Shown here: positions 1 to 7,092 of the stretch, piece after piece | How positions within the stretch are numbered: the stretch's first letter is position 1 | Layout of the letters: every line of letters starts with the position of its first letter | DNA from: Proteiniphilum sp. UBA4977 | GTDB taxonomy: Bacteria > Bacteroidota > Bacteroidia > Bacteroidales > Dysgonomonadaceae | NCBI GenBank assembly: GCA_002398565.1 | Contig: DGZP01000018.1 | Coordinates: 162,034-172,246, forward strand | DNA: 10,213 nt | Direction of reading: 5' to 3' | Made by a program: the position numbers and the translations under genes | Notes under the pieces: model-generated | Told to the model about the DNA's origin: nothing | Seen by the model: the letters and a program-made list of their open reading frames with translations, nothing else | Database searches by the model: none

Positions 1-26
1 GAACTCGCTTTAGTCATGATCTTGTG

Positions 27-41
27 TGATAATGATTATCA
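27..41. promoter_or_regulatory. Fur-box-like palindrome (7-1-7)
   Basis: TGATAATGATTATCA is a perfect inverted repeat of two 7-base arms around one central G. It equals the 7-1-7 Fur box consensus (TGATAATnATTATCA) known from other bacteria. It sits 45 nt beyond the stop codon of the SusC-like gene, in the gap before whatever lies to the left, and 10 nt upstream of a possible minus-strand ATG at 17. If the next gene is transcribed leftward, the site would lie at its 5' side and could repress it, or the lower part of the operon, in iron-replete cells. The match is seen directly; binding by a Fur-family protein is inferred. An AT-rich palindrome can also arise by chance or act as an RNA hairpin. 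Confidence 0.4.
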
Positions 42-85
42 TGCTCGTTTCATATGATTCAATTTATTTATTTGCTGACTATCAT

Positions 86-3000
86 TTAAAACGTTACGTT
101 AACACCCACCGTGAATGTCCTGGGACGTGGATAGGTAAAGAACTGACGGTTCGTTCCCCATTTGTTGTCTCCCAAACGTGACGAGTTTTCAGGGTCAAAG
201 CCCAAATAATCGGAAGAAGTGATCAGAAAAGCGTTGTTCACGTTTCCGTACAGTCGCAGCGCAGAGAGTCCCACCCTCCGGAGTGACTCGCTACTGAAGG
301 TATATCCAAGCTGAATGAGGTTTCCACGCAAATAAGAGCCATCGGCCACCCAGGTGTCATCGGCATTGGCATTGTTACCCATTCCGAAATTTGCCAGCCT
401 GATGGCTTGTGCTGTACCGGTAGGATTGAGTGTGGGATGCCATGCCTCCTGCCAGAGACGATCGATGCCACTGGTCAGGAAACGACCCTCGGTGGAGTGA
501 AAGAACTCCTGCATGATGTCGGCACCCCATGAAAACTGCAGATCGAGGGTAAGGTCGAATCCTTTGTAATTAAATGTGTTGATAAACGAACCCATCCAGT
601 CGGGAAGTCCGTTTCCGAGTATCTCCCGCTGTTTGTACGTCACTTTTTCACCGATGGTCGAGGGTACATTCATTGTTTCAGTATCCCAGTTGGCAGCAAC
701 GCCATCGTAAATACCGGCACGTTTGTAACCATAGAAGGAGGAGAGTTCCTCACCTTCACGAATCAGCATGTCATACCCTACGAAGCCATCGAGCAGAATC
801 TGTCGTTTACCGGTCACCGGATCCACCGAGGAACTTTCATCCAGTTTTTCCACCTTGTTCTTATTGAAACTCAGGTTCAACGCGGTATTCCATTGAAAAC
901 CGTTCACATCGACCGGATAAGCATTAATTAACAGATCGAAACCCTTGTTGGATACCTCTCCAATGTTGCTGGTGATGGATGAAAAACCGGTTGTTCTTGG
1001 GATGGGACGACTCAGCAACAGATCGGTCGTGTACTTATAGTAGTAAGAAGCCTCCACGTTCAGTTTGTTGTTGAACAAACCCAGGTCGACCCCCACATCC
1101 CACTGGTTGGTTTTTTCCCATCGCAAGTCGGGATTGGGCATACGCTGTGTATAAGAGACTGTTTGCAGGGCGTCACCGATGATGGTAGTGGACTGCCCGA
1201 TGGTAGCCAGTGAAGCATAGGTTCCTATCTCGGAGTTACCGGTCACACCGAAGGAGGTGTGAGGTTTCAGCCTGCTGATCACCGGATGGTCTATCAGGAA
1301 GTCTTCGTTCGACACCATCCATCCAAGGCCGATAGAGGGAAACCAGGAATATTTGTTGTTGGCTCCGAATTTCGATGAGCCATCCCAACGACTTGTGACG
1401 GTAGTCATGTACTTGTTGTCGTAGGAATAAGCTACACGTGCGAAGTAGGAGTTCATGGTCCACTTGTCATGGTCGTTGCCCACCGAGGGTCGGTCTGATC
1501 CTTTGCCCAGGTTATAGTAACCGTAGAAATCATCCGAGAAGTTGGAACCTACGGCATTGAAATAGGTATAACTCCTTTCCTGCCAGGATATACCTCCCAT
1601 GGCATTGACAGAATGGGGTCCAAACAGCTTGTTATAGGTCAGATAGGTTTCCTCCTGCCAATAGAGCGTGTTTGAGTTGTTCCCTTCCGCCCTTCCGGTA
1701 GAGCTCTGGTTGATGAGCGGGCGCGGTGTGAAAGGGGTATAGCTGGCATTCCGGTTGTTGTGGTAGTCGATACCAAACTGCGTTTTAAGATCGAGTCCCT
1801 CTGCCAGATGGAACGTGAGGGCCGCATTTCCGAAGATCTGTGTTCTGTATTGATTTGCCTGCATTCTCTTGAGCAGCTCCACGGGGTTCCCCACTCCTTC
1901 GGGACTGAATCCCTGCATGGCCGACGGATTGGGATTGTCCTTGTCGCGGTAGATGGCGCTGGTGCTGAAGCTATTTGTTTGCGCATAGACGCCATCGAGC
2001 ATCACGGGAAGAAAGGGCAGCAGTTCCACCATGGTACGCAGGGCTCCCTGTCCGTACGGATTGTCGGAAGTCCTGTTACCCCAGGAATGATTGACAAGAA
2101 GGTTCACACCTGTGGACAACCAGGAGGCGGGTTTGTCGTCATAGGCCAGCTTGGCATTCAGGCGCTTGAAGTAGGTGTTATGCAGGATACCCTGTTGATC
2201 GGTATAGTTGAGGAAGGCACCTACGGAATGATCAGCGTCGCCCCTTTGGATGCTGAGCTGATGATTGTGCGAGAACGCGGTACGGGAGGCTTCTTTTTGC
2301 CAGTTGGTGTTGTATATGGGTGTTCCGTCGGCATTGAATAGCCGTTCATCGGTAAAAATTTCGGAGAGATCGGTGGTAAAGTTTCTGTTCTGCCATGCAT
2401 TGGCATTCTCCAATCCCTGCTTGAAGGTTGCCATCCACTCGTTGGAGTCCATCACATCCATGTACCGCGACATGCTGCTCAAGGAAATCGAACCATCATA
2501 AGAGACGCGGGCACGATTGCCGGTGTTTCCACCTCTTTTGGTGGTGACCAGAATTACACCATTTGCGCCCCTGGCACCATAAATAGCAGCAGAAGAAGCA
2601 TCTTTAAGGACTTCGATTGATTCAATATCATTGGGATTCAAAAACTGGAAATTCGACATCACCACACCATCTACCACATAGAGCGGACTTGCCGATGCAT
2701 TGATAGTGGAAATACCCCGAATGATCACACGCAGCTCGCCACCCGGTTGTCCGGTATTGGAGAAGATGTTCACACCCGCAGCTTTACCTTTCAATCCTTC
2801 GAGGGCATTGAACGATTGATTTTTGACGACATCGCTCCCCTTGGCCGTGGAAATGGATCCGGTCACATCCGATTTGCGCATGGTACCATACCCTACCACC
2901 ACCAGTTCATCCAATGTTTGGGTATCTTCCAGCAATATAATATTAAAATTGCTGGTACCAGCCGTATTGATCTGCTGGTCGATATAGCCGATGTAGGAGA

Positions 3001-3553
3001 TGGTGATGACAGCACCCTCATCAACCTGCAGCCGGAAGTTTCCATCAACATCGGTCACGGTTCCGTTTGTTGTCCCGTTTTCTATGATATTGGCCCCGAT
3101 AACGGGGAGTCGCTGTTCATCGAGTACAATACCGGTAATTTCACGTTTCTGCTGCTGCGGAATGGTCACTTTTCCTCCCGCAGCCTTTTCTCCTTTGATC
3201 TCAGCTTTCCGGTCTATAAAAATGTACTTCCCCGATATTCGATAGGTAAGCGAGGAGCTTTTGGTAAGCTGATCCAGTATCTCGTGGATGGTTTTGTTTT
3301 CAAATTCCACATCATAAAGGATAGAACGATCGACATCGCTGCTTTTGTAAAAGAAAACAAATTCTGACCGGTTTTCAATTACGGAAACAATCTCGTCGAA
3401 CGTTGCCTGGCTTAATTTCACCGACAACATTTCAAGCCGGACTTCGCTACCGGCAAAACTTTGGAAATTTCCGGTCATTGACAGGATGGAAATAAACATC
3501 AGGAGCAGCGGTATTTTTTCCCAATGTCTCTTGGTATCTGTTGATTTATTCAT
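86..3553 (-). CDS. SusC-like TonB-dependent outer membrane receptor with STN signalling domain
   Basis: This 1155-residue protein is an outer membrane active transporter of the SusC/RagA class, which imports glycans or other large nutrients with energy from TonB, normally under a SusD lipoprotein lid. In order it shows a hydrophobic signal peptide (about residues 15-34), an STN domain (about 43-113), a carboxypeptidase-regulatory-like beta domain (about 137-209), the SusC TonB-box motif LDELVVVGYGT (214-224), a plug domain (about 226-338, with the motif SPLYVVDG), and a long beta-barrel ending in a terminal Phe, as barrel-assembly substrates do. The STN domain explains the extra length over plain SusC proteins and marks a receptor that signals to FecR. 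I chose the ATG at 3553 rather than the in-frame ATG at 3598, because the hydrophobic leader follows it directly and the upstream ATG lies inside the leader region. The substrate cannot be told from sequence, and no SusD is visible. Confidence 0.95.
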   Translation of the reverse strand: MNKSTDTKRHWEKIPLLLMFISILSMTGNFQSFAGSEVRLEMLSVKLSQATFDEIVSVIENRSEFVFFYKSSDVDRSILYDVEFENKTIHEILDQLTKSSSLTYRISGKYIFIDRKAEIKGEKAAGGKVTIPQQQKREITGIVLDEQRLPVIGANIIENGTTNGTVTDVDGNFRLQVDEGAVITISYIGYIDQQINTAGTSNFNIILLEDTQTLDELVVVGYGTMRKSDVTGSISTAKGSDVVKNQSFNALEGLKGKAAGVNIFSNTGQPGGELRVIIRGISTINASASPLYVVDGVVMSNFQFLNPNDIESIEVLKDASSAAIYGARGANGVILVTTKRGGNTGNRARVSYDGSISLSSMSRYMDVMDSNEWMATFKQGLENANAWQNRNFTTDLSEIFTDERLFNADGTPIYNTNWQKEASRTAFSHNHQLSIQRGDADHSVGAFLNYTDQQGILHNTYFKRLNAKLAYDDKPASWLSTGVNLLVNHSWGNRTSDNPYGQGALRTMVELLPFLPVMLDGVYAQTNSFSTSAIYRDKDNPNPSAMQGFSPEGVGNPVELLKRMQANQYRTQIFGNAALTFHLAEGLDLKTQFGIDYHNNRNASYTPFTPRPLINQSSTGRAEGNNSNTLYWQEETYLTYNKLFGPHSVNAMGGISWQERSYTYFNAVGSNFSDDFYGYYNLGKGSDRPSVGNDHDKWTMNSYFARVAYSYDNKYMTTVTSRWDGSSKFGANNKYSWFPSIGLGWMVSNEDFLIDHPVISRLKPHTSFGVTGNSEIGTYASLATIGQSTTIIGDALQTVSYTQRMPNPDLRWEKTNQWDVGVDLGLFNNKLNVEASYYYKYTTDLLLSRPIPRTTGFSSITSNIGEVSNKGFDLLINAYPVDVNGFQWNTALNLSFNKNKVEKLDESSSVDPVTGKRQILLDGFVGYDMLIREGEELSSFYGYKRAGIYDGVAANWDTETMNVPSTIGEKVTYKQREILGNGLPDWMGSFINTFNYKGFDLTLDLQFSWGADIMQEFFHSTEGRFLTSGIDRLWQEAWHPTLNPTGTAQAIRLANFGMGNNANADDTWVADGSYLRGNLIQLGYTFSSESLRRVGLSALRLYGNVNNAFLITSSDYLGFDPENSSRLGDNKWGTNRQFFTYPRPRTFTVGVNVTF

Positions 3554-3560
3554 AAATTTG
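3530..3560 (+). promoter_or_regulatory. Candidate antisense promoter over the susC-like start codon
   Basis: TAAATTTG at 3553-3560 is a perfect match to the Bacteroidetes -7 box (TAnnTTTG). CTTG at 3530-3533 matches the -33 box TTTG at three of four positions with a 19-nt spacer, which is the usual spacing. It points opposite to the receptor gene, with the -7 box overlapping the receptor's ATG. Predicted transcription start is near 3567. There is no plus-strand protein gene downstream, but there is an intrinsic terminator at 3646-3681. Confidence 0.45.
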
Positions 3561-3636
3561 TATGTTTTTAATAAATTAAAGAATGAACATTCCTCCATGT
3601 CGGCGCGACAAAAAGGATTATTTAATGCATTGAAAA

Positions 3637-3666
3637 CAAATCTATAGCCGGGAAACTGCGGACACA
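3637..3666 (-). promoter_or_regulatory. Candidate promoter of the susC-like gene
   Basis: On the minus strand TAGATTTG at 3637-3644 is a perfect TAnnTTTG -7 box. TGTG at 3663-3666, 18 nt upstream, is a three-of-four match to the -33 box. Predicted start is near 3630, giving a leader of roughly 77 nt. The spacer overlaps the first arm of the antisense terminator hairpin. This would be a housekeeping-type promoter, giving basal receptor synthesis in addition to any ECF-driven promoter, whose consensus I cannot predict. Confidence 0.4.
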
Positions 3667-3681
3667 GCGTCCCGGCTTTTT
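3646..3681 (+). terminator. Intrinsic terminator, antisense to the susC-like leader
   Basis: A perfect 8-bp GC-rich stem (AGCCGGGA at 3646-3653, TCCCGGCT at 3670-3677) holds an inner CTG/CAG stem in its loop and is followed directly by TTTT on the plus strand. The T-tail is on the plus strand only; on the minus strand the stem is followed by ATAGATTTG. It therefore does not read as the terminator of the fecR gene but as the end of a plus-strand transcript. Confidence 0.6.
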
Positions 3682-3740
3682 AGCACACGATTTTTTTACC
3701 ATAGGCATCTGTTTTAACGGTGAATAATTTGTATACGGCA

Positions 3741-4766
3741 TCATCTTTTTAAAAGAAAGAGGGTATCGTTACGGAATTCCGACCGGAACTGACCTTTGAA
3801 GTTCAGCACCCCGACAATCTCCTCGGGCGATTGGTTGGAAAAGAATTTTCCGGTATACTTTTCTTCCCGTGCCGATTCATCCGGCACAATGAAAGCAATT
3901 CCGAAAACTTTTCCCAAACGCCGTGTAATCTCTTCCAAAGGAGCATCTCTGAAAGAATAGACCCCATTCATCCATGCAACAGTTTCAGAAGGATCGATCC
4001 TGAAAATGGAAGCGTCGTTGCGTTGTTTATCAAAAAAAAGCTGTTGATTGGGAAGCATCACGATCTCTTTTTTGAGATGATGGCTGCTGTTGTATGTGAG
4101 AAGCTTTACTTTGCCGCTGATAAGCGTGGTGACGGTATAGGGATCGGACGAATAACCCTGCACATTGAATTGGGTACCCAGTACCCTGATATCCTGCTGA
4201 TCAGTATGTACTATAAAGGCAAGCCGCTTGTCGCCGGCGACGGTAAAAAAAGCTTCTCCGTCCAGATAAACTTCCCGGCTTTTACCCTCGAACTTCTCGG
4301 GGTATTTCAACTTGGAGGAAGCATTCAACAGCACCGTGGAGCCATCGGACAGCAAAACAGAATAAGGTTCGCTGCGTGGTGCCGTCTCTACTTCGATCCA
4401 CCGGACCTCTTCGCGCTCTGTCATGAAAAGAATACCGGAAACAATCAACACCAGGGCGACTGCCGCTCCTATCGCCCATATTACGGTTCGGGCATATCGG
4501 TCTGGCTTCTTGCTCAGACGGGGCTGTATGGTGGTTGCCTGTTGCTTTTTCATTTTATCGCACAGACGATTCCAACTGGCTGAAATTGCTTGTTCATCGG
4601 GGTATAACCCTCCCTTGCGACGTTCGTAGATATCTTTAAGCTGGAAAAAAAGCTGCTTGTTTTCTTCGCTGGCTTGGTACCAGAGAAGAAAAGACTGTAG
4701 TTCTTCATCGGTTTGTCTCCGATCAAGAACACGGATAATAAGATCATCTATTTCGGTGTTACACAT
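3741..4766 (-). CDS. FecR-family anti-sigma factor (DUF4974 C-terminus)
   Basis: This 341-residue inner membrane protein relays the receptor signal to its partner ECF sigma factor. The cytoplasmic N-terminal part (1-90) should bind the sigma factor. One membrane helix spans about 94-115. The periplasmic FecR domain (about 125-225) carries the family patterns LSDGSTVLLNASSKLKYP and VYLDGEAFF. The C-terminal domain (about 265-340, beginning AWMNGVYSFRDAPLEEI) is the DUF4974 type typical of Bacteroidota and is the part expected to meet the receptor's STN domain. It lies between the sigma factor gene (199-nt gap) and the SusC-like gene (187-nt gap), all on the minus strand. The first gap is unusually long for this pair and holds two inverted repeats, so the gene may have its own promoter. 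A degenerate -7 box, TTATTTTG, is at 4866-4873. Confidence 0.95.
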   Translation of the reverse strand: MCNTEIDDLIIRVLDRRQTDEELQSFLLWYQASEENKQLFFQLKDIYERRKGGLYPDEQAISASWNRLCDKMKKQQATTIQPRLSKKPDRYARTVIWAIGAAVALVLIVSGILFMTEREEVRWIEVETAPRSEPYSVLLSDGSTVLLNASSKLKYPEKFEGKSREVYLDGEAFFTVAGDKRLAFIVHTDQQDIRVLGTQFNVQGYSSDPYTVTTLISGKVKLLTYNSSHHLKKEIVMLPNQQLFFDKQRNDASIFRIDPSETVAWMNGVYSFRDAPLEEITRRLGKVFGIAFIVPDESAREEKYTGKFFSNQSPEEIVGVLNFKGQFRSEFRNDTLFLLKR

Positions 4767-4780
4767 ATCATTTTTAACTA

Positions 4781-4820
4781 AAAAGAGCTGTTTTTATACT
4801 TCTTCATGTATGGCTCTTTT
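4781..4820. repeat. Inverted repeat with A/T-flanked stem, upstream of fecR
   Basis: Arms AAAAGAGC (4781-4788) and GCTCTTTT (4813-4820) are perfectly complementary over 8 bp, with a 24-nt interior that can form a further ATAC/GTAT stem. Read on the minus strand the second arm runs into TTTTT, so it resembles a weak terminator or attenuator 15 nt before the fecR start codon. The long loop makes this uncertain. Confidence 0.3.
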
Positions 4821-4833
4821 ATGTATATACGAT

Positions 4834-4865
4834 TGTTAAATGGGAACTACGTACTCCATTTAACA
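4834..4865. repeat. 10-bp perfect inverted repeat between sigma factor and fecR genes
   Basis: TGTTAAATGG (4834-4843) and CCATTTAACA (4856-4865) are perfect complements around a 12-nt centre. Neither strand has a T-run after it, so it is not a normal terminator. It abuts a -7-like box for fecR (TTATTTTG, minus strand, 4866-4873), so it would cover the transcription start: an operator, or a 5' leader hairpin. The repeat is seen directly; its role is inferred. Confidence 0.4.
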
Positions 4866-4965
4866 CAAAATAATTCAGGTTTCACCTGCCAAGCGTGAAT
4901 CTAAATCCAACACGGACAATGACATGAATCCTAGAAGCGGTAAAAGTGATATGACTGCCCTGTTT

Positions 4966-5523
4966 TTAAAAACGACAGAGACCGAGGAAAAGAACCCAGA
5001 CTGTGTTTTCGCGGAGAAATTTCAAGGCCTGATAGATGTGTGTCTCCACGGTTCTGACGGATATCTGTAGCTGCCGGGCTATTTCGGCATGTTTTTGCCC
5101 TTCGAGGAAGAACTTCTTGAACACATCCTCGCGTTTGGGCGGTAGCTTTTCGATGGAGACATACAATGATTCTATCTCTTCATTATCCCGGGAGTCATCG
5201 GTTGAGGATGCATAATAATTCAGCTCGTCGAGTTGGAGCTGCCTGACATGCTTCTGCAGGAAATTATTCTCTATAGTCTGATGCTTGATGTAATCGATGC
5301 AGGCATGTTGCGTCATGGAGAACAAATAATTTTTGACATTCCCGCCAGCGATGAGGGTTGATTTCCTGTCCCATATTTTCAGAAAAAGATCGTGCACAAT
5401 ATCCTCGGCTGTATACTGATCCACAAACTTTCGGGCAAAAAAGATCAATTCTCCGGCATATTGCAAATAAAATGCTTTGTACTGTGTGTGGATAATATTT
5501 CTGTCTTCTTTCTTGCTATTCAT
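4966..5523 (-). CDS. ECF-family RNA polymerase sigma-70 factor
   Basis: This 185-residue protein is an extracytoplasmic-function sigma factor that would direct RNA polymerase to the receptor operon. Region 2 (about 15-82) contains the core-binding and -10-melting motif around DIVHDLFLKIWDRK. Region 4 (about 124-172) starts at LPPKREDVFKKFFLEG and holds the helix-turn-helix HAEIARQLQISVRTVETHI. It ends with a short hydrophobic tail (VWVLFLGL, 175-182), seen in many Bacteroidota sigma factors of the FecI-like expansion. It is first in the minus-strand module sigma / FecR / SusC, so FecR is its presumed regulator. The ATG at 5523 is chosen because region 2 begins soon after it. Confidence 0.95.
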   Translation of the reverse strand: MNSKKEDRNIIHTQYKAFYLQYAGELIFFARKFVDQYTAEDIVHDLFLKIWDRKSTLIAGGNVKNYLFSMTQHACIDYIKHQTIENNFLQKHVRQLQLDELNYYASSTDDSRDNEEIESLYVSIEKLPPKREDVFKKFFLEGQKHAEIARQLQISVRTVETHIYQALKFLRENTVWVLFLGLCRF

Positions 5524-5623
5524 GAACCAAGTTTCATCCTAAGCTGGATCGGGGCAGGCCTGACAACAGTTAATCGGGAAGAGCCTGCAAGCCTCAATCT
5601 TAACATTATTTTTATTTAAATCC

Positions 5624-5655
5624 CAAATGTATAAAAAACCGGAAACGATGCCATA
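5624..5655 (-). promoter_or_regulatory. Candidate promoter of the first sigma factor gene
   Basis: On the minus strand TACATTTG at 5624-5631 fits the -7 consensus TAnnTTTG, with TATG (three of four of TTTG) at 5652-5655 after a 20-nt spacer. It would give a leader of about 95 nt. The same 223-nt gap must hold the promoter of the divergent oxidoreductase gene, for which I see no good consensus match. Confidence 0.4.
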
Positions 5656-5746
5656 TAATTAAAAAAGGACAATCACTGCAATAAACAAAAAGAGGGGAGC
5701 AGTTGTTTAGGATGACTATAAACTCACTGAAAAAAGAACAGAAAGA

Positions 5747-6463
5747 ATGAAAATTGAGGTGTGGACCGACATCATGTGTCCCTATTGCTACATTGGGAAA
5801 ATACATTACGAAAGAGCGCTTCGGCAGTTTCCCCATGCCGATGAAGTGAAGCTCGAATGGAAGGCGTTTCAGCTAAACCCCAATCTGCCCGACAAGGGAA
5901 ACGGGTATCCGGTGAGAGAGTATCTTGTAAACAGTGCCGGATATCCTGAAGAGGGAATCGACAGCATGTTTGCCAACCTGAAGAAGATGGCCGATAACCT
6001 GGGTGTGCCGTTCAACCTGCCCCGTTCTGTGGCTGCCAACACACGCGATGCGCACCGCCTGATTAAGCTGGCCGCCGAAAAGGGGCTCGACTCACTGGTG
6101 GTGGGAAAACTCGGCAAGGCTTACTTCGAGGATGCAAAGGATTACAGCGATTGGGAACTGCTTGTTTCCATTGGAAAGGAAGCCGGGCTGGAGGAAGAAG
6201 AGATTCGACGAATGCTCCACAGCGAGGACTATCTGTATGAGATCAAACAGGATATGCAGGAGGCTGCCAACCTTGGGTTCGACACGGTGCCCACATTCTT
6301 GATGGATCGGCGCCAAGCCATTGTGGGATCGGAACCTGTAGATCTGTTTGTGAAGGTATTGCACAAGGCATACGACGCATGGAAAAACCGTACTGCCAAA
6401 GAAAAAGAACTGGAAATCAGCAAAGGTAAGTCATGCAAAGCCGATGGTACTTGTGAGATTTAG
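5747..6463 (+). CDS. FrnE/DsbA-family thiol oxidoreductase, cytoplasmic
   Basis: This 238-residue protein belongs to the DsbA-like thioredoxin-fold family of the FrnE / 2-hydroxychromene-2-carboxylate isomerase type. These proteins make, break or shuffle disulfides. The N-terminal strand leads to the active site C11-P-Y-C14, followed by the long helical insertion (about 55-165). The cis-proline loop is TVPTF (Pro182), then a strand and the motif IVGSEP (192-197). There is no signal peptide, so the protein should stay in the cytoplasm. The C-terminus carries a second cysteine pair, C230 and C236. A C-terminal second cysteine motif has been described in Deinococcus radiodurans FrnE, where it takes part in disulfide exchange. 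The gene stands between the sigma factor module (divergent) and a GNAT gene 89 nt downstream with its own promoter. I use the ATG at 5747, preceded by an A-rich stretch. Confidence 0.9.
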   Translation: MKIEVWTDIMCPYCYIGKIHYERALRQFPHADEVKLEWKAFQLNPNLPDKGNGYPVREYLVNSAGYPEEGIDSMFANLKKMADNLGVPFNLPRSVAANTRDAHRLIKLAAEKGLDSLVVGKLGKAYFEDAKDYSDWELLVSIGKEAGLEEEEIRRMLHSEDYLYEIKQDMQEAANLGFDTVPTFLMDRRQAIVGSEPVDLFVKVLHKAYDAWKNRTAKEKELEISKGKSCKADGTCEI

Positions 6464-6515
6464 TTTCCGGACTCACTTCAGGCAAAAGTTTTTTTATTTT
6501 TTTGCAGGATTGTGG

Positions 6516-6523
6516 TACCTTTG
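6516..6523 (+). promoter_or_regulatory. -7 promoter box of the GNAT gene
   Basis: TACCTTTG is a perfect TAnnTTTG box. The -33 region about 20 nt upstream lies in a T-rich run (6489-6503) without a clear TTTG at the right distance. The predicted start near 6530 lies upstream of the ATG at 6553 but downstream of the open frame's first possible codon at 6502, which supports the ATG at 6553. Confidence 0.5.
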
Positions 6524-6552
6524 TCGCTTCCACTTTTAAATTAAGGCCAGTC

Positions 6553-7089
6553 ATGGAATACTTGGAGATCACCCCCGAAGACAGCATCCGCTGGAGGAGT
6601 GTTTGGAACCTGTATGAGGAGAGTTTTCCGGTAGCCGAACGGCGTAAGATGGACGACCATTTGCGAGCCTGCAATGATGACCGTTTTTTTCCGCTGTCGG
6701 CATGGGAAGGAGGGGAGTTAATTGGACTGATGTTCTTTTGGGAATGGGATTCTTACCGTTACCTGGAACATCTGGCCGTAAATCCGGATTTGCGGGGACA
6801 CGGATATGGTTCTCAACTGTTGCGGTATTTGCGTGATTCCGCGCATACGATCATCCTCGAAATTGATCCGCTCAGCAATGAATTGTCGGTACGCAGACTC
6901 CAGTTCTACGAACGTTCAGGGTATACGCTCACTCCTTACCGTTTTGTGCATCTTCCTTACAGGCTCGGTGCGAAAGCACAGGAGTTGCTCATCCTGAGTT
7001 ATCCGCGCATGATCACCAAGGAGCAACACAACAATTTTCTGCGCTTTGTGAACGAAGAGGTAATCCGCTACTGTGAAAGAGAACAATAA
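6553..7089 (+). CDS. GNAT-family N-acetyltransferase
   Basis: This 178-residue protein should transfer an acetyl group from acetyl-CoA to an amine; the acceptor is unknown. The acetyl-CoA-binding motif A is clear: strand LEHLAV (71-76), then LRGHGYGSQLL (80-90), whose R-G-x-G-x-G loop holds the pyrophosphate. The strand ILEID (101-105) and the helix and strand RRLQFYERSGY (114-124) complete the fold. The N-terminal part (YEESFPVAERR, 21-31) is typical of a GNAT subgroup common in Bacteroidota. The frame is open back to 6502, but the -7 box at 6516-6523 lies inside that extension, so ATG 6553 is preferred. It follows the oxidoreductase gene on the same strand but probably has its own transcript. 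Confidence 0.9.
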   Translation: MEYLEITPEDSIRWRSVWNLYEESFPVAERRKMDDHLRACNDDRFFPLSAWEGGELIGLMFFWEWDSYRYLEHLAVNPDLRGHGYGSQLLRYLRDSAHTIILEIDPLSNELSVRRLQFYERSGYTLTPYRFVHLPYRLGAKAQELLILSYPRMITKEQHNNFLRFVNEEVIRYCEREQ

Positions 7090-7092
7090 AGA

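Larger units (their letters stand above)
3567..3681 (+). ncRNA. Candidate cis-antisense sRNA (DonS-like) opposite the susC-like leader
   Basis: A promoter-like pair (CTTG, 19 nt, TAAATTTG) and a plus-strand intrinsic terminator bracket about 115 nt with no plausible plus-strand coding content. The predicted RNA would be complementary to the receptor mRNA leader from its expected start (about 3630) almost to the start codon. It would contain a small hairpin, TGTCG-GCG-CGACA at 3598-3610, before the terminator stem. Antisense sRNAs in exactly this place, between the anti-sigma gene and susC and repressing receptor expression, are known from Bacteroides (DonS in the Don locus). The elements are seen in the sequence; the RNA itself is inferred, and its ends are approximate. 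Confidence 0.45.

Noticed and set aside
1..17. Possible start of the next leftward gene (minus-strand ATG at 17, reading MTKAS)
   Set aside because: Five codons before the edge are too few to support a gene. A SusD-like gene is expected about there, but that is only by analogy.
1760..3367. Long plus-strand open frames (193 and 206 codons) opposite the SusC-like gene
   Set aside because: They lie within a gene with unmistakable SusC motifs along its length and look like by-products of its codon use.
3554..3598. In-frame 15-codon N-terminal extension of the SusC-like receptor (ATG at 3598)
   Set aside because: It would put a polar, cysteine-containing stretch before the signal peptide; the ATG at 3553 gives a normal leader.
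3831..4583. 250-codon open frame on the plus strand, antisense to the first fecR gene
   Set aside because: It is fully inside the fecR gene, whose domain content is clear. The translation shows no recognisable domain, and no promoter or conserved start supports it.
5538..5591. Inverted repeat GCAGGC / GCCTGC in the sigma factor to oxidoreductase gap
   Set aside because: The arms are only 6 bp with a loop of more than 20 nt and no T-tract; this is expected by chance.
6464..6503. Possible terminator after the oxidoreductase gene (short ACTT/AAGT stem before a T-rich run)
   Set aside because: The stem is only 4 AT-rich pairs. The T-run is more likely part of the upstream region of the GNAT promoter.
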